Of a stretch of DNA of 64,000 bases, positions 17,773 through 26,831 are shown one piece after another. The stretch is from Jilunia laotingensis (GTDB taxonomy: Bacteria > Bacteroidota > Bacteroidia > Bacteroidales > Bacteroidaceae): NCBI RefSeq assembly GCF_014385165.1, contig NZ_JACRTF010000001.1, positions 682,001 through 746,000 on the forward strand. The letters are read 5' to 3'. Each line of letters opens with the position of its first letter. Position 1 is the stretch's first letter. The notes under the pieces are model-generated. The model worked only from the letters and a program-made list of their open reading frames with translations. It was not told the DNA's origin and did not search any database. A program made the position numbers and the translations under genes.

Positions 17773-19674
17773 TTATAAATTATTATTTGTTTTAATAATG
17801 TCCTGTATTTCCGCGTTGTTCTTAATGATCCGTTCCATGTCTTTGCTCAGTCGAATCCGGAAAGCCCAAATACGAAAATAAAAGAACAATCCCACTGGAA
17901 CAATCACTCCCGCCAACAAATTGAGCCAATATATATGGAACGGTCGTACATGAGCCGTTACTGCTATGATGGGATAATTATTTAAAGCAGTCAGCATGGT
18001 GACTGATTTAGAATTAGACATTTCTTCTACCAAGCTTTCAAGTTGTTCATTAATAGCTTTCATCTCATTGTCCTCGCCAACACTCATCCAGAGTTTAAAA
18101 TAATTGGGGATCTTTCGTAACGGGTGGGTATTCACATAGGCCCGGCACCGTGCGGTCAATGCATTCAGTTCATCCGAGATCCGTGAGTAATCGGGATCAT
18201 GAATAATAACCTCTTTTCTCGCCAAATGGCGTACACTGCGGATTCCGACAATCCGTTTAAACCATGAAATATATGCATCGGCATTCAGTACGACAGAATC
18301 ATTATTGGACTTATACGTCAGAAAAAAGCCTAAAGGAGCCAAAATGGACGAACTTAACCATACCCCCATCCAAATAATCCACTTCCCATCGCGAGCCATC
18401 TTGTAACCACTATTGTCAATGACGTAATAAATGATAAACACCAGTACGGACACGATTACCGGCATTCCCAGACCTCCTTTACGGATAATCCCCCCTAAAG
18501 GCGCACCAATAAAGAAGAAAAGCAAACATGAAAGTGATATCGTAATCTTCTTATGCCATTCGATACGATGTCTGCGTATCTGATAATCGTTGGTTTCAAG
18601 CGTATAAGTTTTGAAACTATAATCACCTTGCAAACTCCCCGTACGACTTACGGCTGAAGATATTATTTTCTGTTTTTGCATCAAAGTAGCCGCTTCAAAA
18701 AGACTGTCTACATTATAAGATGCTATATTTGCCTCCGCAATCCGAAGGGTATCATTCTTCGACAGACCTGAAGGTTGGCTGTAAGCCCCCCCCATGGCCT
18801 CTTTAAAATATTGCCTGCCGATACTGTCACCATAATGTGTCATGGAATCGATCGATGCTTTAAGAGTTCCCATACTTTTGGTCGTTGCCTGATTGCTCAT
18901 GATACTCGCATCCGCCATATTAAAATCAGAGTCAAACTCTATAATGGTATGTTTCTCACGAAAAGATTCTCGCCGGTAGGGTACGTTTTGGGATTTTACA
19001 TTCTGACTTTTCAAATTCTCAAACAACTCCCCACTATATAAATGAAGGTACAAATGCTGCTTGTCGGCGGTCATTTCCATTTTACCGGAATCGGCATAAA
19101 TAATGTGTGCATTTTCCGCCCCATCCTTGAAATTATAAATCAGCACATCATATAACATGCCGGTCTTACGGTCTTTCTTTCCTACTTTAAGATTATAGTC
19201 GGGGATTTCAGAATAAAAAACTCCCTCCGGAATATCGAGTTCTGGTGATTTCTGTTTCATGGAGATTAGCAGAGTACCCAACTTACCTTGAGCAATCGGA
19301 CCGATTACATTCTGAAAATAAAACGAAACAACACAAATGAAACAGACGAGTATAATGAGAGGACGCATGATCTTTAATAAAGAAATGCCCGCCGCTTTCA
19401 TGGCGAGCAATTCATATCGTTCTCCGAAATTACCAAAAGTAATTAATGATGCCAGTAATACAGCCAACGGCAAAGAGACCGGTACCAAAGTCAAAGCGGA
19501 ATAAAAGAAGAACTGAGCCATCACACTCATTTCCAACCCCTTTCCTACCAATTCGTCCACATATCTCCACAGAAACTGCATCATAAAGATGAAGAGACAA
19601 ATGAAGAATGTTCCAATAAAGAGCAACAAAAAACTCTTTACTATAAATATATCTAATCTTTTTATGCGAAGCAT
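17773..19674 (-). CDS. LptF/LptG-family (YjgP/YjgQ) lipopolysaccharide export permease
   Basis: 633 residues. The N-terminal part has three membrane helices (FIVKSFLLLFIGTFFICLFI, LVPVSLPLAVLLASLITFG, LIILVCFICVVSFYF) after the family opening LDIFIVKSFL. A periplasmic jellyroll-like domain (about 110-330) follows, then three more helices (KITISLSCLLFFFIGAPLG and others). In the LptB2FGC complex these permeases pull LPS out of the inner membrane. The protein is longer than E. coli LptF/G because of an additional C-terminal segment ending in another two hydrophobic stretches. Whether it is the F or G partner cannot be said. Confidence 0.88.
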   Translation of the reverse strand: MLRIKRLDIFIVKSFLLLFIGTFFICLFIFMMQFLWRYVDELVGKGLEMSVMAQFFFYSALTLVPVSLPLAVLLASLITFGNFGERYELLAMKAAGISLLKIMRPLIILVCFICVVSFYFQNVIGPIAQGKLGTLLISMKQKSPELDIPEGVFYSEIPDYNLKVGKKDRKTGMLYDVLIYNFKDGAENAHIIYADSGKMEMTADKQHLYLHLYSGELFENLKSQNVKSQNVPYRRESFREKHTIIEFDSDFNMADASIMSNQATTKSMGTLKASIDSMTHYGDSIGRQYFKEAMGGAYSQPSGLSKNDTLRIAEANIASYNVDSLFEAATLMQKQKIISSAVSRTGSLQGDYSFKTYTLETNDYQIRRHRIEWHKKITISLSCLLFFFIGAPLGGIIRKGGLGMPVIVSVLVFIIYYVIDNSGYKMARDGKWIIWMGVWLSSSILAPLGFFLTYKSNNDSVVLNADAYISWFKRIVGIRSVRHLARKEVIIHDPDYSRISDELNALTARCRAYVNTHPLRKIPNYFKLWMSVGEDNEMKAINEQLESLVEEMSNSKSVTMLTALNNYPIIAVTAHVRPFHIYWLNLLAGVIVPVGLFFYFRIWAFRIRLSKDMERIIKNNAEIQDIIKTNNNL

Positions 19675-19703
19675 CTTATAATCCGTTTCATGCGATTAAG
19701 ATG

Positions 19704-19734
19704 CAAAATTAGCACAAAAAAAGAAGTGAGGAAA
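19704..19734 (-). promoter_or_regulatory. Promoter of the permease-ribBA operon
   Basis: Minus-strand TAATTTTG (19704-19711) fits TAnnTTTG, with TTTC (3 of 4) 19 bases upstream at 19731-19734. It is about 30 bases before the permease ATG. Confidence 0.5.
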
Positions 19735-19753
19735 GTTTTCTTATGAAAGTTAA

Positions 19754-20140
19754 CTAAAAACCACAAGTTCTTCTTAACTTAACAACTTGAGATTCCCATA
19801 ATTCCTTCATATCCTCCACCTCGTCCGGTTCGGCAAAATCCGTTATTTCCAATACAAAGACATTTGTCAGTTCATTGAAATTCATTTTAATTTCAAAATA
19901 ATCCCGTTCGTTTTCATCGTCCAACCAACGGAACCGGATAAAAGAATAAGCACGAATGGCTATTATCTCGGCATCCCTGCGTTCTGTTTTTCCCCAATGG
20001 AATTCAACGATCTTATCATTCGACACCACTCTATCAGCGAACCAGTCCTCCAGACCGGTCGGGGTGCTTATAGCGGACCAAAGTATATTTTTTGAGGTCG
20101 CATTCAATAGATATTCTAAACGAATTTTCTCTCTTTTCAT
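19754..20140 (-). CDS. START-like (SRPBCC/AHSA1-type) domain protein
   Basis: 128 residues, a single helix-grip domain opening with RLEYLLNATSKNILWSAIST, then GLEDWFADRV. This pattern is typical of the AHSA1-like 'START-like domain' proteins of Bacteroidota. Acidic C-terminal half (EITDFAEPDEVEDMKELWES). Cytosolic; the ligand is unknown. It is separated from the LptF/LptG-type gene by 79 bp with that operon's own promoter between, so it is probably an independent unit. Confidence 0.8.
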   Translation of the reverse strand: MKREKIRLEYLLNATSKNILWSAISTPTGLEDWFADRVVSNDKIVEFHWGKTERRDAEIIAIRAYSFIRFRWLDDENERDYFEIKMNFNELTNVFVLEITDFAEPDEVEDMKELWESQVVKLRRTCGF

Positions 20141-20308
20141 GATTCAATTAACTTTTTGTGTGTGCCAAGATAGGTACTTTTTTCTAATTACATGGCATAA
20201 ATTAAGTACTTTCTTTCATTTCTCTTCCTTCTTGCGGTTCTGAGAGGGGGAGTTTCCCTCATTTCATCCCGAAAGAATAAAAGAAAAACAGTTTTTTTCT
20301 TCAATTGT

Positions 20309-20339
20309 TTTGGAGTTTTAAAAAAAGTATCTATCTTTG
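20309..20339 (+). promoter_or_regulatory. Promoter of the tRNA gene
   Basis: TTTG (20309-20312), exactly 19 bases, then TATCTTTG (20332-20339): a full match to the Bacteroides consensus. The predicted start is about 15 bases upstream of the mature tRNA. Confidence 0.8.
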
Positions 20340-20360
20340 CACCCGCAATCGAGAAATGAT

Positions 20361-20434
20361 GGCGCGATAGCTCAGCTGGTTAGAGCGCATGATTCATAAT
20401 CATGAGGTCCCCAGTTCAATCCTGGGTCGCGCTA
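20361..20434 (+). tRNA. tRNA with CAU anticodon (tRNA-Met, elongator type)
   Basis: A 74-base cloverleaf: acceptor GGCGCGA / TCGCGCT (first pair G-U), D arm GCTC...GAGC, anticodon stem CATGA / TCATG with loop TTCATAA, and T arm CCAG-TTCAATC-CTGG. Discriminator A; CCA is not encoded. The anticodon stem lacks the three G-C pairs of initiator tRNA, so it is elongator Met. A tRNA-Ile with lysidine-modified CAU cannot be excluded from sequence alone. Confidence 0.93.
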
Positions 20435-20447
20435 CTTGATAAAGAAT

Positions 20448-20487
20448 AAGGCATTTGGGAGGCTTCCACTCTTGGGTGCCTTTTTCT
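20448..20487 (+). terminator. Terminator of the tRNA transcript
   Basis: AAGGCA (20448-20453) and TGCCTT (20477-20482), with extra partial pairing inside (GGGAGG / CTTGGG region), followed by a T-run. Confidence 0.7.
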
Positions 20488-20810
20488 TTTGCTAACCTCC
20501 TTTACTCTTCCATTTACTAACAAGGTTGTTAACAAAGTTATTAACAGGTTAATTTACTGTCATCATGATATATAAGTATTTTTTCTACTAAACAAATTAA
20601 AGTACTACACAGTTATCAACAATCCTTTTCTAACAAAATTTCTCATAATCTCATAATAGTATGTACATATATACTTTCAGTTGATTCACTTTACTGGTTG
20701 TAAAAATACGTACTTTCACAGTATAGGTATACATACTTTATACACTGTTAATATACATCTTAACAATGGCTTAAATACGTACTTTTATAAAATGAAATGT
20801 TGGAAAATTC
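20488..20810. other. AT-rich intergenic stretch with repeated TACGTACTTT motifs
   Basis: No gene is seen. AAATACGTACTTT occurs twice in identical form (20704-20716 and 20773-20785, 69 bp apart). Related GTATGTACATATATACTTT and GTATACATACTTTATAC elements lie between, and a TTAACAAGGTTGTTAACAAA cluster lies near 20520. It separates the tRNA from the end of the Kdp histidine kinase gene. Possible operator or 3' regulatory region; unassigned. Confidence 0.5.
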
Positions 20811-22250
20811 CTATGCTTTCAATTTTATAATGAACCGACTTCCTTTGCCCAATTCACTCTGCACAGTCAGAGTGCCGCCATGTGCCTCAACAAAATCCTT
20901 CGAAATGGAAAGTCCCAAACCACTACCCTGAACCTTGGTTCCCGGCACACGGAAATAGCGGTCAAAGATACTTTGATGATACCGAGGATCTATTCCTTTA
21001 CCGAAATCCTGTACATAAAGTTCAATATATTCACCTTCCTGGGAAGCACCAATGATAACACGACCATTTTCTTTGGAATAACGTATGGCATTGCTCAAAA
21101 GATTGGTCAATACCCAAGCTATTTTCTCACTGTCAACGAATAGTTTACTCACTTTTTCTTCCGGATATTCCACTTCAATCTGAATATTAAATTTATCAGC
21201 TTGCACCTGATTAGCTTTAATGGCATATTCAATCAATTCGACTGGTTTCGTTATCTTCGGGATCATCTGCAATTTGCCTGCTTCTACCTGAGTCATATCC
21301 AACAACTCGCCAGTAATCTCCAACAATCGCTGACTACTCTCCCGAATACTTTTGGAGAGCTGTTCCTGCTCTTCATTCAAATCGCCTACCCGTTTGTCTT
21401 CAAGAAGCTGAAGACTCATCATTATTGCCGAAATAGGGGTTTTCAGTTCGTGGGAGATCGTGGATATAAAGGTCGTCTTGGCCGAATCGAGTTCTTTGAA
21501 TTCTGTTATATTTTTCAACAAGATTACGTCTCCCAGTTTCCGTGGTTCATCTCCGGTTGCCTCTGCATTCGTAATAGGAATGTACGATGCTTTAAAATAA
21601 CTCTCTTTATTATCAGCGTATATCTTCAAGGGTTCTTTTTTATCTCCGGGAGTGACCAATTCACGGATCAGACGTCGCAATAAATCATTCTTCAACGAAA
21701 GCTCTTCAGCGGATTTCCGAATGACGTTTTCCCGTTTCAAATTAAGGACATTGAGTGCTTCTTTATTGATAAAAAGTATCTCTCGTTCCATATTAAGTCC
21801 GATGATCGGCTCATTGATGCTGTTGACGATCGCTTCAAGAAATTTCTTTGCCGCCAGGATATCCGCCAACGTGCTGGCACGATATTCCGTCAGGCGTTCC
21901 GCCATGCGGTTGAAACTATCTGCCACCTCACGGAACTCCTGACTGTTCTTCATATCCAGCCGCTTCTCATAATTATGACCAGCTATCTCGAGGATACCTT
22001 CTTTCAATTCCTTAATGGGGCGACTGATGGAGCGGGGCAACCAGAAAAGTAATACCAGACCCGTAAGGACACAAATCCCACCCGTAATGGAAATCCATAA
22101 AAGTGCGCGTTCCAAGCCGGGCATAGCAGCCGGACTATCCGGTTCGGTAGCTGTAAGAATCTGGAGATTAACGACCGAAAGTGTAACCAATAGAATAATC
22201 ATTCCGGCTAACATCCCGATGCCAAGAAGCAATTTAGTTTTTATATTCAT
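20811..22250 (-). CDS. Membrane histidine kinase of the Kdp locus (HAMP-PAS-HisKA-HATPase)
   Basis: 479 residues: a first TM helix (about 5-30), a very short periplasmic loop, a second TM (about 50-72), HAMP (72-125), PAS (about 130-255), HisKA with phospho-acceptor His267 (STISHELKTPISA), and a HATPase domain with VLTNLLSNAIRYS, DFGKGID and GSGLGLSI. It autophosphorylates and should signal to the NtrC-type regulator of this locus. It follows the separate KdpD sensor-domain gene by 19 bp and takes the place of the kinase half of classical KdpD. The almost missing periplasmic domain implies that sensing occurs in or below the membrane or through the partner KdpD domain. Confidence 0.88.
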   Translation of the reverse strand: MNIKTKLLLGIGMLAGMIILLVTLSVVNLQILTATEPDSPAAMPGLERALLWISITGGICVLTGLVLLFWLPRSISRPIKELKEGILEIAGHNYEKRLDMKNSQEFREVADSFNRMAERLTEYRASTLADILAAKKFLEAIVNSINEPIIGLNMEREILFINKEALNVLNLKRENVIRKSAEELSLKNDLLRRLIRELVTPGDKKEPLKIYADNKESYFKASYIPITNAEATGDEPRKLGDVILLKNITEFKELDSAKTTFISTISHELKTPISAIMMSLQLLEDKRVGDLNEEQEQLSKSIRESSQRLLEITGELLDMTQVEAGKLQMIPKITKPVELIEYAIKANQVQADKFNIQIEVEYPEEKVSKLFVDSEKIAWVLTNLLSNAIRYSKENGRVIIGASQEGEYIELYVQDFGKGIDPRYHQSIFDRYFRVPGTKVQGSGLGLSISKDFVEAHGGTLTVQSELGKGSRFIIKLKA

Positions 22251-22269
22251 AAAGCTCTAATCTTAAATA

Positions 22270-23391
22270 TTATGCAAGTATAATCAAATCTACGTTCGCT
22301 TGTGCCAGATTCTCTAAAAACTTTTTATAATGCATGACGGTAAAAAGAGCCTGTGGCAAACGTAAGCACGGGCTCCCCATACAAACGGTAGTAATCTGCC
22401 TTTCCCGGCAAGCACACACAATGCTGCCAAAGACATCCCGGGATTGTATTTGTAATACCTCGCCTCCCAGTTCGGCCACAAGCTTGAAATGATTCAGCAG
22501 ATGCCGTTGGCTGGCAAGGTCAATGCGATCCATACTTTCCCGGGGAGTCTGCACATACAGGGCGATAAAGGTCGTGTTGTATCGTGTGGCAAGACGGGCA
22601 GCTTTCCGAATAATGCGCCGAGGTGTCTTTTCATGACTGCTAATGCAAGCCATGAACTTCTCATGACGGATGCCTACACCTGTCACCACCTCATTTTCCA
22701 CCTTTTTCTCGACACGCAAAGCCACTTCTTTCAGAGCCAGTTCACGCAACTGGAGAATATTCTCGGTCTTAAAGAAATTATTGAGTGCCACCGCTATCTT
22801 TTCCTGACGATAAATCTTCCCTGCTTTCAACCGAGTAATCAGTTCTTCGGCAGTCAAATCGATATTCACCACTTCGTCAGCCTCCTGAAGTACACTGTCG
22901 GGAACCCGTTCCTTCACTTCGATGCCGCATATGTCCTGCACTTCCTCATTCACACTTTCGATATGCTGTATATTGATGGCTGAGATTACATTAATTCCCT
23001 CCTCAAGCAGAGTCATCACATCCTGCCAACGCTTCTCGTTCAAACTCCCCTCCACATTGGTGTGTGCCAGTTCATCCACAATCACTATTTCAGGACGAAT
23101 GCGGATAATTGCCTCGAGATCCATCTCTTCCAGTTCCTTTCCTTTATAGAAAACCTTGCACCGGGGAATCACAGGCAGCCCGTCCAACAATGCTTCCGTA
23201 CCGGCACGGCCATGTGTCTCCACATAGCCGATTTGCACCCCTACTCCATTATCAAGCAGGTCGTGTGCCTCCTGAAGCATACGATAGGTCTTTCCGACAC
23301 CGGCAATCATACCGATGTAGACCTTAAACTTTCCCCGACGCGACTTCTTAATCAAATCCAGAAAATGCTGCACGCTCTCCTCTCTGTTCAT
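22270..23391 (-). CDS. kdpD: Stand-alone KdpD N-terminal sensor domain with universal stress domain
   Basis: 373 residues from ATG 23391, which overlaps the previous gene's TGA by one base. A longer in-frame start at 23559 would only run into the barrel gene. It has the KdpD domain (FKVYIGMIAGVGKTYRMLQE, Walker A at residues 31-35; VIVDELAHTN as Walker B), then a universal stress protein domain (about 240-373) ending in DLIILA. The four TM helices and kinase of E. coli KdpD are absent. A soluble cytosolic ATP-binding sensor that must act through the kinase gene 19 bp downstream is the simplest reading. Confidence 0.88.
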   Translation of the reverse strand: MNREESVQHFLDLIKKSRRGKFKVYIGMIAGVGKTYRMLQEAHDLLDNGVGVQIGYVETHGRAGTEALLDGLPVIPRCKVFYKGKELEEMDLEAIIRIRPEIVIVDELAHTNVEGSLNEKRWQDVMTLLEEGINVISAINIQHIESVNEEVQDICGIEVKERVPDSVLQEADEVVNIDLTAEELITRLKAGKIYRQEKIAVALNNFFKTENILQLRELALKEVALRVEKKVENEVVTGVGIRHEKFMACISSHEKTPRRIIRKAARLATRYNTTFIALYVQTPRESMDRIDLASQRHLLNHFKLVAELGGEVLQIQSRDVFGSIVCACRERQITTVCMGSPCLRLPQALFTVMHYKKFLENLAQANVDLIILA

Positions 23392-24167
23392 CAGTCGAAT
23401 ATAAATGATGGTTTCAAAGTAATTCCAAATACTAAATGCGCATCTTCCAGACGCGGATTCCAGACGGCCTGTGCAAAAACAGGGAGGGCAAACCTGTCGC
23501 TTAATCGTAACTCCGCTGTTCCCTTTAAGGCAACATTGGTGACAGCGAAACCCTTGCAATAATATTGAGGAGCTTTATAGGGAACCACGCCACAGGTAAG
23601 ATTCAAAGCCACCGATCTTACATTGAACGGATAATTAAATTCCACATAAGAGGAGTAGTTCTGTTTTTCTTCTCCCCGATCATTGACTGTCTTGTCCTGA
23701 CCGGCAAACATCGTGTACCAGGCAACCGAAAGTGGAAACTTTTCAACAGGTAACGTATATGCCAGCCCGGCTTCAAAATGATGGGCAGTCGCATGACTCT
23801 TGAAGTTGAAATACTTACCTGCTCCTTGTCCCGCCCACCAAAGATCGGCAACGGAAAGAGTAAGTCCGGAGTCACCGAATGTATATGCCGCAGTCAAGTC
23901 GATCTCTTTGCTTGCCATTCCTTCGGATGACCGGCAACCGTCAAAGTCGGTCGATCCCCAAGCCGTAAGCGAAAAACCTTTGATGCTGAAACCTAATGTC
24001 GGCTGAATACTCACCCCGGTCTGATACATCCCCCGCCAGATATAAGAACTGACTATATCTCCCTGTATCGCAAATTCCTGTGCATTTGTGCCGGCTACCC
24101 CTATAAAACATAAAGCAGCGGCAGCCAAAGAACGTAAAATCGTTTTTCTATCAGTCATTTTCATCAT
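23391..24167 (-). CDS. Outer-membrane beta-barrel protein encoded inside the kdp operon
   Basis: 258 residues; signal peptide (LAAAALCFIGVAGTNAQ). Alternating beta strands then run to a terminal strand ending in SFIFD. SYIWRGMYQTG near the N terminus and SLTAWGSTDFDG resemble barrels of the TIGR02001/MipA-like sort, but I do not assign a family. The start overlaps the kdpC stop (ATGATGA) and its stop overlaps kdpD, so translation is coupled on both sides. The position suggests an outer-membrane path for K+ serving the Kdp pump; this is inference only. Start could be the ATG at 24167, 24164 or 24158. Confidence 0.8.
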   Translation of the reverse strand: MMKMTDRKTILRSLAAAALCFIGVAGTNAQEFAIQGDIVSSYIWRGMYQTGVSIQPTLGFSIKGFSLTAWGSTDFDGCRSSEGMASKEIDLTAAYTFGDSGLTLSVADLWWAGQGAGKYFNFKSHATAHHFEAGLAYTLPVEKFPLSVAWYTMFAGQDKTVNDRGEEKQNYSSYVEFNYPFNVRSVALNLTCGVVPYKAPQYYCKGFAVTNVALKGTAELRLSDRFALPVFAQAVWNPRLEDAHLVFGITLKPSFIFD

Positions 24168-24745
24168 TTATTGTATTTCCCTGCTTCTTCCAAAGCGATA
24201 TTCAACTCCAATACATTCACCTTCTCAGTTCCAAACAGTCCCAACAAGGGTTTCTCTACGGATTTATCAACAATCTCTTTCACCACTTCCTCCCGCATAC
24301 CGCGCGCTTGTGCCACCCGTTTCACCTGTACATAGGCAGAGGCAGGTGTGATATCCGGGTCTAAGCCCGAAGCACTGGCAGTCACCATTTCTGCGGGCAC
24401 ATCTTTACGGTTCAGGTAGGGATGATGCACTAGGAAAGTGTCGATACGTGCTTCTACTTCGGCCAGATACTCAGGATTTGTAACTCCTTTATTACTTCCG
24501 GAAGAGCCGGTAGCATCGTAACCGTCACCGGCACAGGAAGGTCGTCCCCAGAAATAAATATCTTTCGTAAATCTTTGCCCTACATTGGCGGCTCCTACCA
24601 CTTGCCCATCCAACAGAACCACTTCGGCATTGCCCCTGTTAGGTCCGGCTACCTGCGCAAACAGCCAAAGGACAAGGACATAAAACAGTGAAAAGAATAC
24701 GCAAAAAACAAGCGTTATTTTAATCGATTTCAATAAAGTCTTCAT
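24164..24745 (-). CDS. kdpC: KdpC, K+-transporting ATPase subunit C
   Basis: 193 residues: one N-terminal membrane helix (TLVFCVFFSLFYVLVLWLF), then a periplasmic domain with the family block GQRFTKDIYFWGRPS, then SGSNKGVTNPEYLAEV. ASGLDPDITPASAYVQVKRV is also diagnostic. KdpC stabilises the KdpA-KdpB assembly. It lies 12 bp after kdpB and overlaps the barrel gene. Intact and of normal length. Confidence 0.97.
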   Translation of the reverse strand: MKTLLKSIKITLVFCVFFSLFYVLVLWLFAQVAGPNRGNAEVVLLDGQVVGAANVGQRFTKDIYFWGRPSCAGDGYDATGSSGSNKGVTNPEYLAEVEARIDTFLVHHPYLNRKDVPAEMVTASASGLDPDITPASAYVQVKRVAQARGMREEVVKEIVDKSVEKPLLGLFGTEKVNVLELNIALEEAGKYNK

Positions 24746-24757
24746 TACTAATCTGTT

Positions 24758-26806
24758 TTAAAAGAATAAACTTACTATCATATCTATCAACTTAATTCCT
24801 ACAAAAGGAACGATCACGCCACCCAAGCCGTATATCAGCAGATTGCGGCGTAACAAAGCACTGGCACCTATGGGTTTATATTGTACCCCCCGCAATGCCA
24901 ACGGGATCAGAACAGGGATAATGACAGCATTGAAAATGATCGCTGAGAGGATAGCACTTTCCGGACTATGCAGCTTCATGATGTTCAGGGCTGCCAACTC
25001 GGGAATAGCTACCATGAAAAGTGCCGGCACGATGGCAAAATACTTGGCTACGTCATTGGCAATAGAAAAGGTAGTCAACGTGCCGCGTGTCATAAGCAAC
25101 TGCTTGCCGATCTCCACGATCTCGATCAGTTTTGTCGGGTCATTGTCAAGGTCTACCATATTGCCGGCTTCCTTGGCAGCTTGTGTACCGCTATTCATTG
25201 CCACACCTACATTGGCCTGAGCCAGAGCAGGAGCGTCATTCGTGCCATCACCCATCATGGCTACTAACTTCCCGGCTTCCTGTTCCTTTTTTATGTATTC
25301 CATCTTATCTTCGGGCTTTGCCTCAGCGATATAATCATCCACTCCGGCTTTCCCGGCAATGTATCTTGCAGTCAAAGGATTGTCACCAGTCACCATTACT
25401 GTCTTTACCCCCATCTTACGAAGTCGTTCAAAACGTTCCTGAATACCCGGTTTGATGATATCCTGCAATTCGATAACCCCCATCACCTTCCGGTCTACAC
25501 AGACTACCAACGGTGTACCACCGTTGCCCGAAATCGCTTCAATCACCTGTTCCACTTCACGGGGAAATACATTTCCAGCCTTTTCTGTCATCTGTCGAAT
25601 GGCATCAAAAGCACCTTTGCGGATTTGTGTGCCATCGGCAAGATCGACACCGGAACACTTCGTTTCAGCGGTAAACTTAATCATCTTTGCCCCGGTGGTA
25701 TTGAGGTTTCTCATACGAAATCCGGAGTCACGCCCCAGTTCGACTATCGATTTGCCTTCCGGTGTTTCATCCGATAAAGATGCCATCAGACAAGTTTCCA
25801 CAAACTTGCGCTCGTCCATCCCCGGAGCTACATGAAACTTGGTAGCTTTACGATTGCCTATCGTAATGGTGCCGGTTTTATCCAACAACAGCGTGTCGAT
25901 ATCCCCGGCCGTCTCGACAGCTTTCCCTGATTTGGTAATCACATTAGCCCGCAAGGCACGATCCATACCGGCTATACCGATGGCGGAGAGCAAACCACCT
26001 ATCGTTGTCGGAATGAGACAGACGAAAAGTGAAATGATAGCTGCAATCGGAATTGCAGTTCCCGGATGATCGATGTTCGTATAGTCGGCAAACGGAATCA
26101 ACGTGATACAAACAATGACAAACACCAAAGTAAATCCTGCCAGCAAAATGGTCAATGCAATCTCATTCGGGGTTTTCTTGCGGCTCGCCCCTTCCACAAG
26201 GGCGATCATCTTATCCAGAAAACTCTCTCCCGGCTGTTGGGTGACCAATACCTTGATAGTGTCCGAAAGCACTTTCGTACCGCCCGTCACAGAGCTTTTG
26301 TCACCTCCTGCTTCACGAATGACGGGTGCGGACTCCCCCGTGATGGCACTTTCATCAATAGAAGCCAGTCCCTCTATTATTTCTCCATCTGCCGGGATCG
26401 TATCGCCAGCCTCACAAACAAAGACATCTCCTTTTTTCAGCTTTGAACTGCTTACCGTTTGGAGTTCTGCACCTGCCACCAACTTCGCAGGAGTCTCTTC
26501 ACGTGTCCTACGCAGACTGTCCGCCTGTGCTTTCCCCCGTGCCTCGGCTATCGCTTCTGCAAAATTGGCAAAAAGCAACGTGAGGAATAAAATCACAAAC
26601 ACCAACAGGTTATACCCAAACGAACCGTATTGCTCCGTCCCTATTGAAAGGAGGGTGACCACCAGCATAATGAGGGTTACGATCTCTACGGTAAACATAA
26701 TCGGATTCATCACCATCGTCCGCGGATTTAACTTTACGAACGACTGTTTCATGCTTTCCATTATTTGCTCCTTTTGAAACAAAGAAGCTGATTTATTATT
26801 TTTCAT
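24758..26806 (-). CDS. kdpB: KdpB, P-type ATPase subunit of the K+ pump
   Basis: 682 residues. The phosphorylated Asp309 lies in DKTGT. The actuator TGES motif is at 156-159; in E. coli the serine of this motif is the inhibitory phosphorylation site. [10 protein letters not shown] and [15 protein letters not shown] form the P and hinge regions. About seven membrane helices. It hydrolyses ATP and drives K+ through KdpA. Complete; 25 bp after kdpA. Confidence 0.98.
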   Translation of the reverse strand: MKNNKSASLFQKEQIMESMKQSFVKLNPRTMVMNPIMFTVEIVTLIMLVVTLLSIGTEQYGSFGYNLLVFVILFLTLLFANFAEAIAEARGKAQADSLRRTREETPAKLVAGAELQTVSSSKLKKGDVFVCEAGDTIPADGEIIEGLASIDESAITGESAPVIREAGGDKSSVTGGTKVLSDTIKVLVTQQPGESFLDKMIALVEGASRKKTPNEIALTILLAGFTLVFVIVCITLIPFADYTNIDHPGTAIPIAAIISLFVCLIPTTIGGLLSAIGIAGMDRALRANVITKSGKAVETAGDIDTLLLDKTGTITIGNRKATKFHVAPGMDERKFVETCLMASLSDETPEGKSIVELGRDSGFRMRNLNTTGAKMIKFTAETKCSGVDLADGTQIRKGAFDAIRQMTEKAGNVFPREVEQVIEAISGNGGTPLVVCVDRKVMGVIELQDIIKPGIQERFERLRKMGVKTVMVTGDNPLTARYIAGKAGVDDYIAEAKPEDKMEYIKKEQEAGKLVAMMGDGTNDAPALAQANVGVAMNSGTQAAKEAGNMVDLDNDPTKLIEIVEIGKQLLMTRGTLTTFSIANDVAKYFAIVPALFMVAIPELAALNIMKLHSPESAILSAIIFNAVIIPVLIPLALRGVQYKPIGASALLRRNLLIYGLGGVIVPFVGIKLIDMIVSLFF

Positions 26807-26831
26807 ACTCTTTCTCCTATCCTGATACTAC

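Noticed and set aside
21201..21683. 160-residue plus-strand ORF opposite the histidine kinase
   Set aside because: Mirror frame of HisKA/PAS coding sequence, no domain or start site.
23391..23559. Longer start for the KdpD-domain gene
   Set aside because: The 56 extra residues overlap the barrel gene and do not resemble KdpD; the ATG at 23391 gives the family N terminus.
26103..26777. 224-residue ORF on the plus strand opposite kdpB
   Set aside because: It is fully antisense to the conserved kdpB, has no start signal, and shows no recognisable domain; long antisense frames are common opposite GC-richer coding regions.
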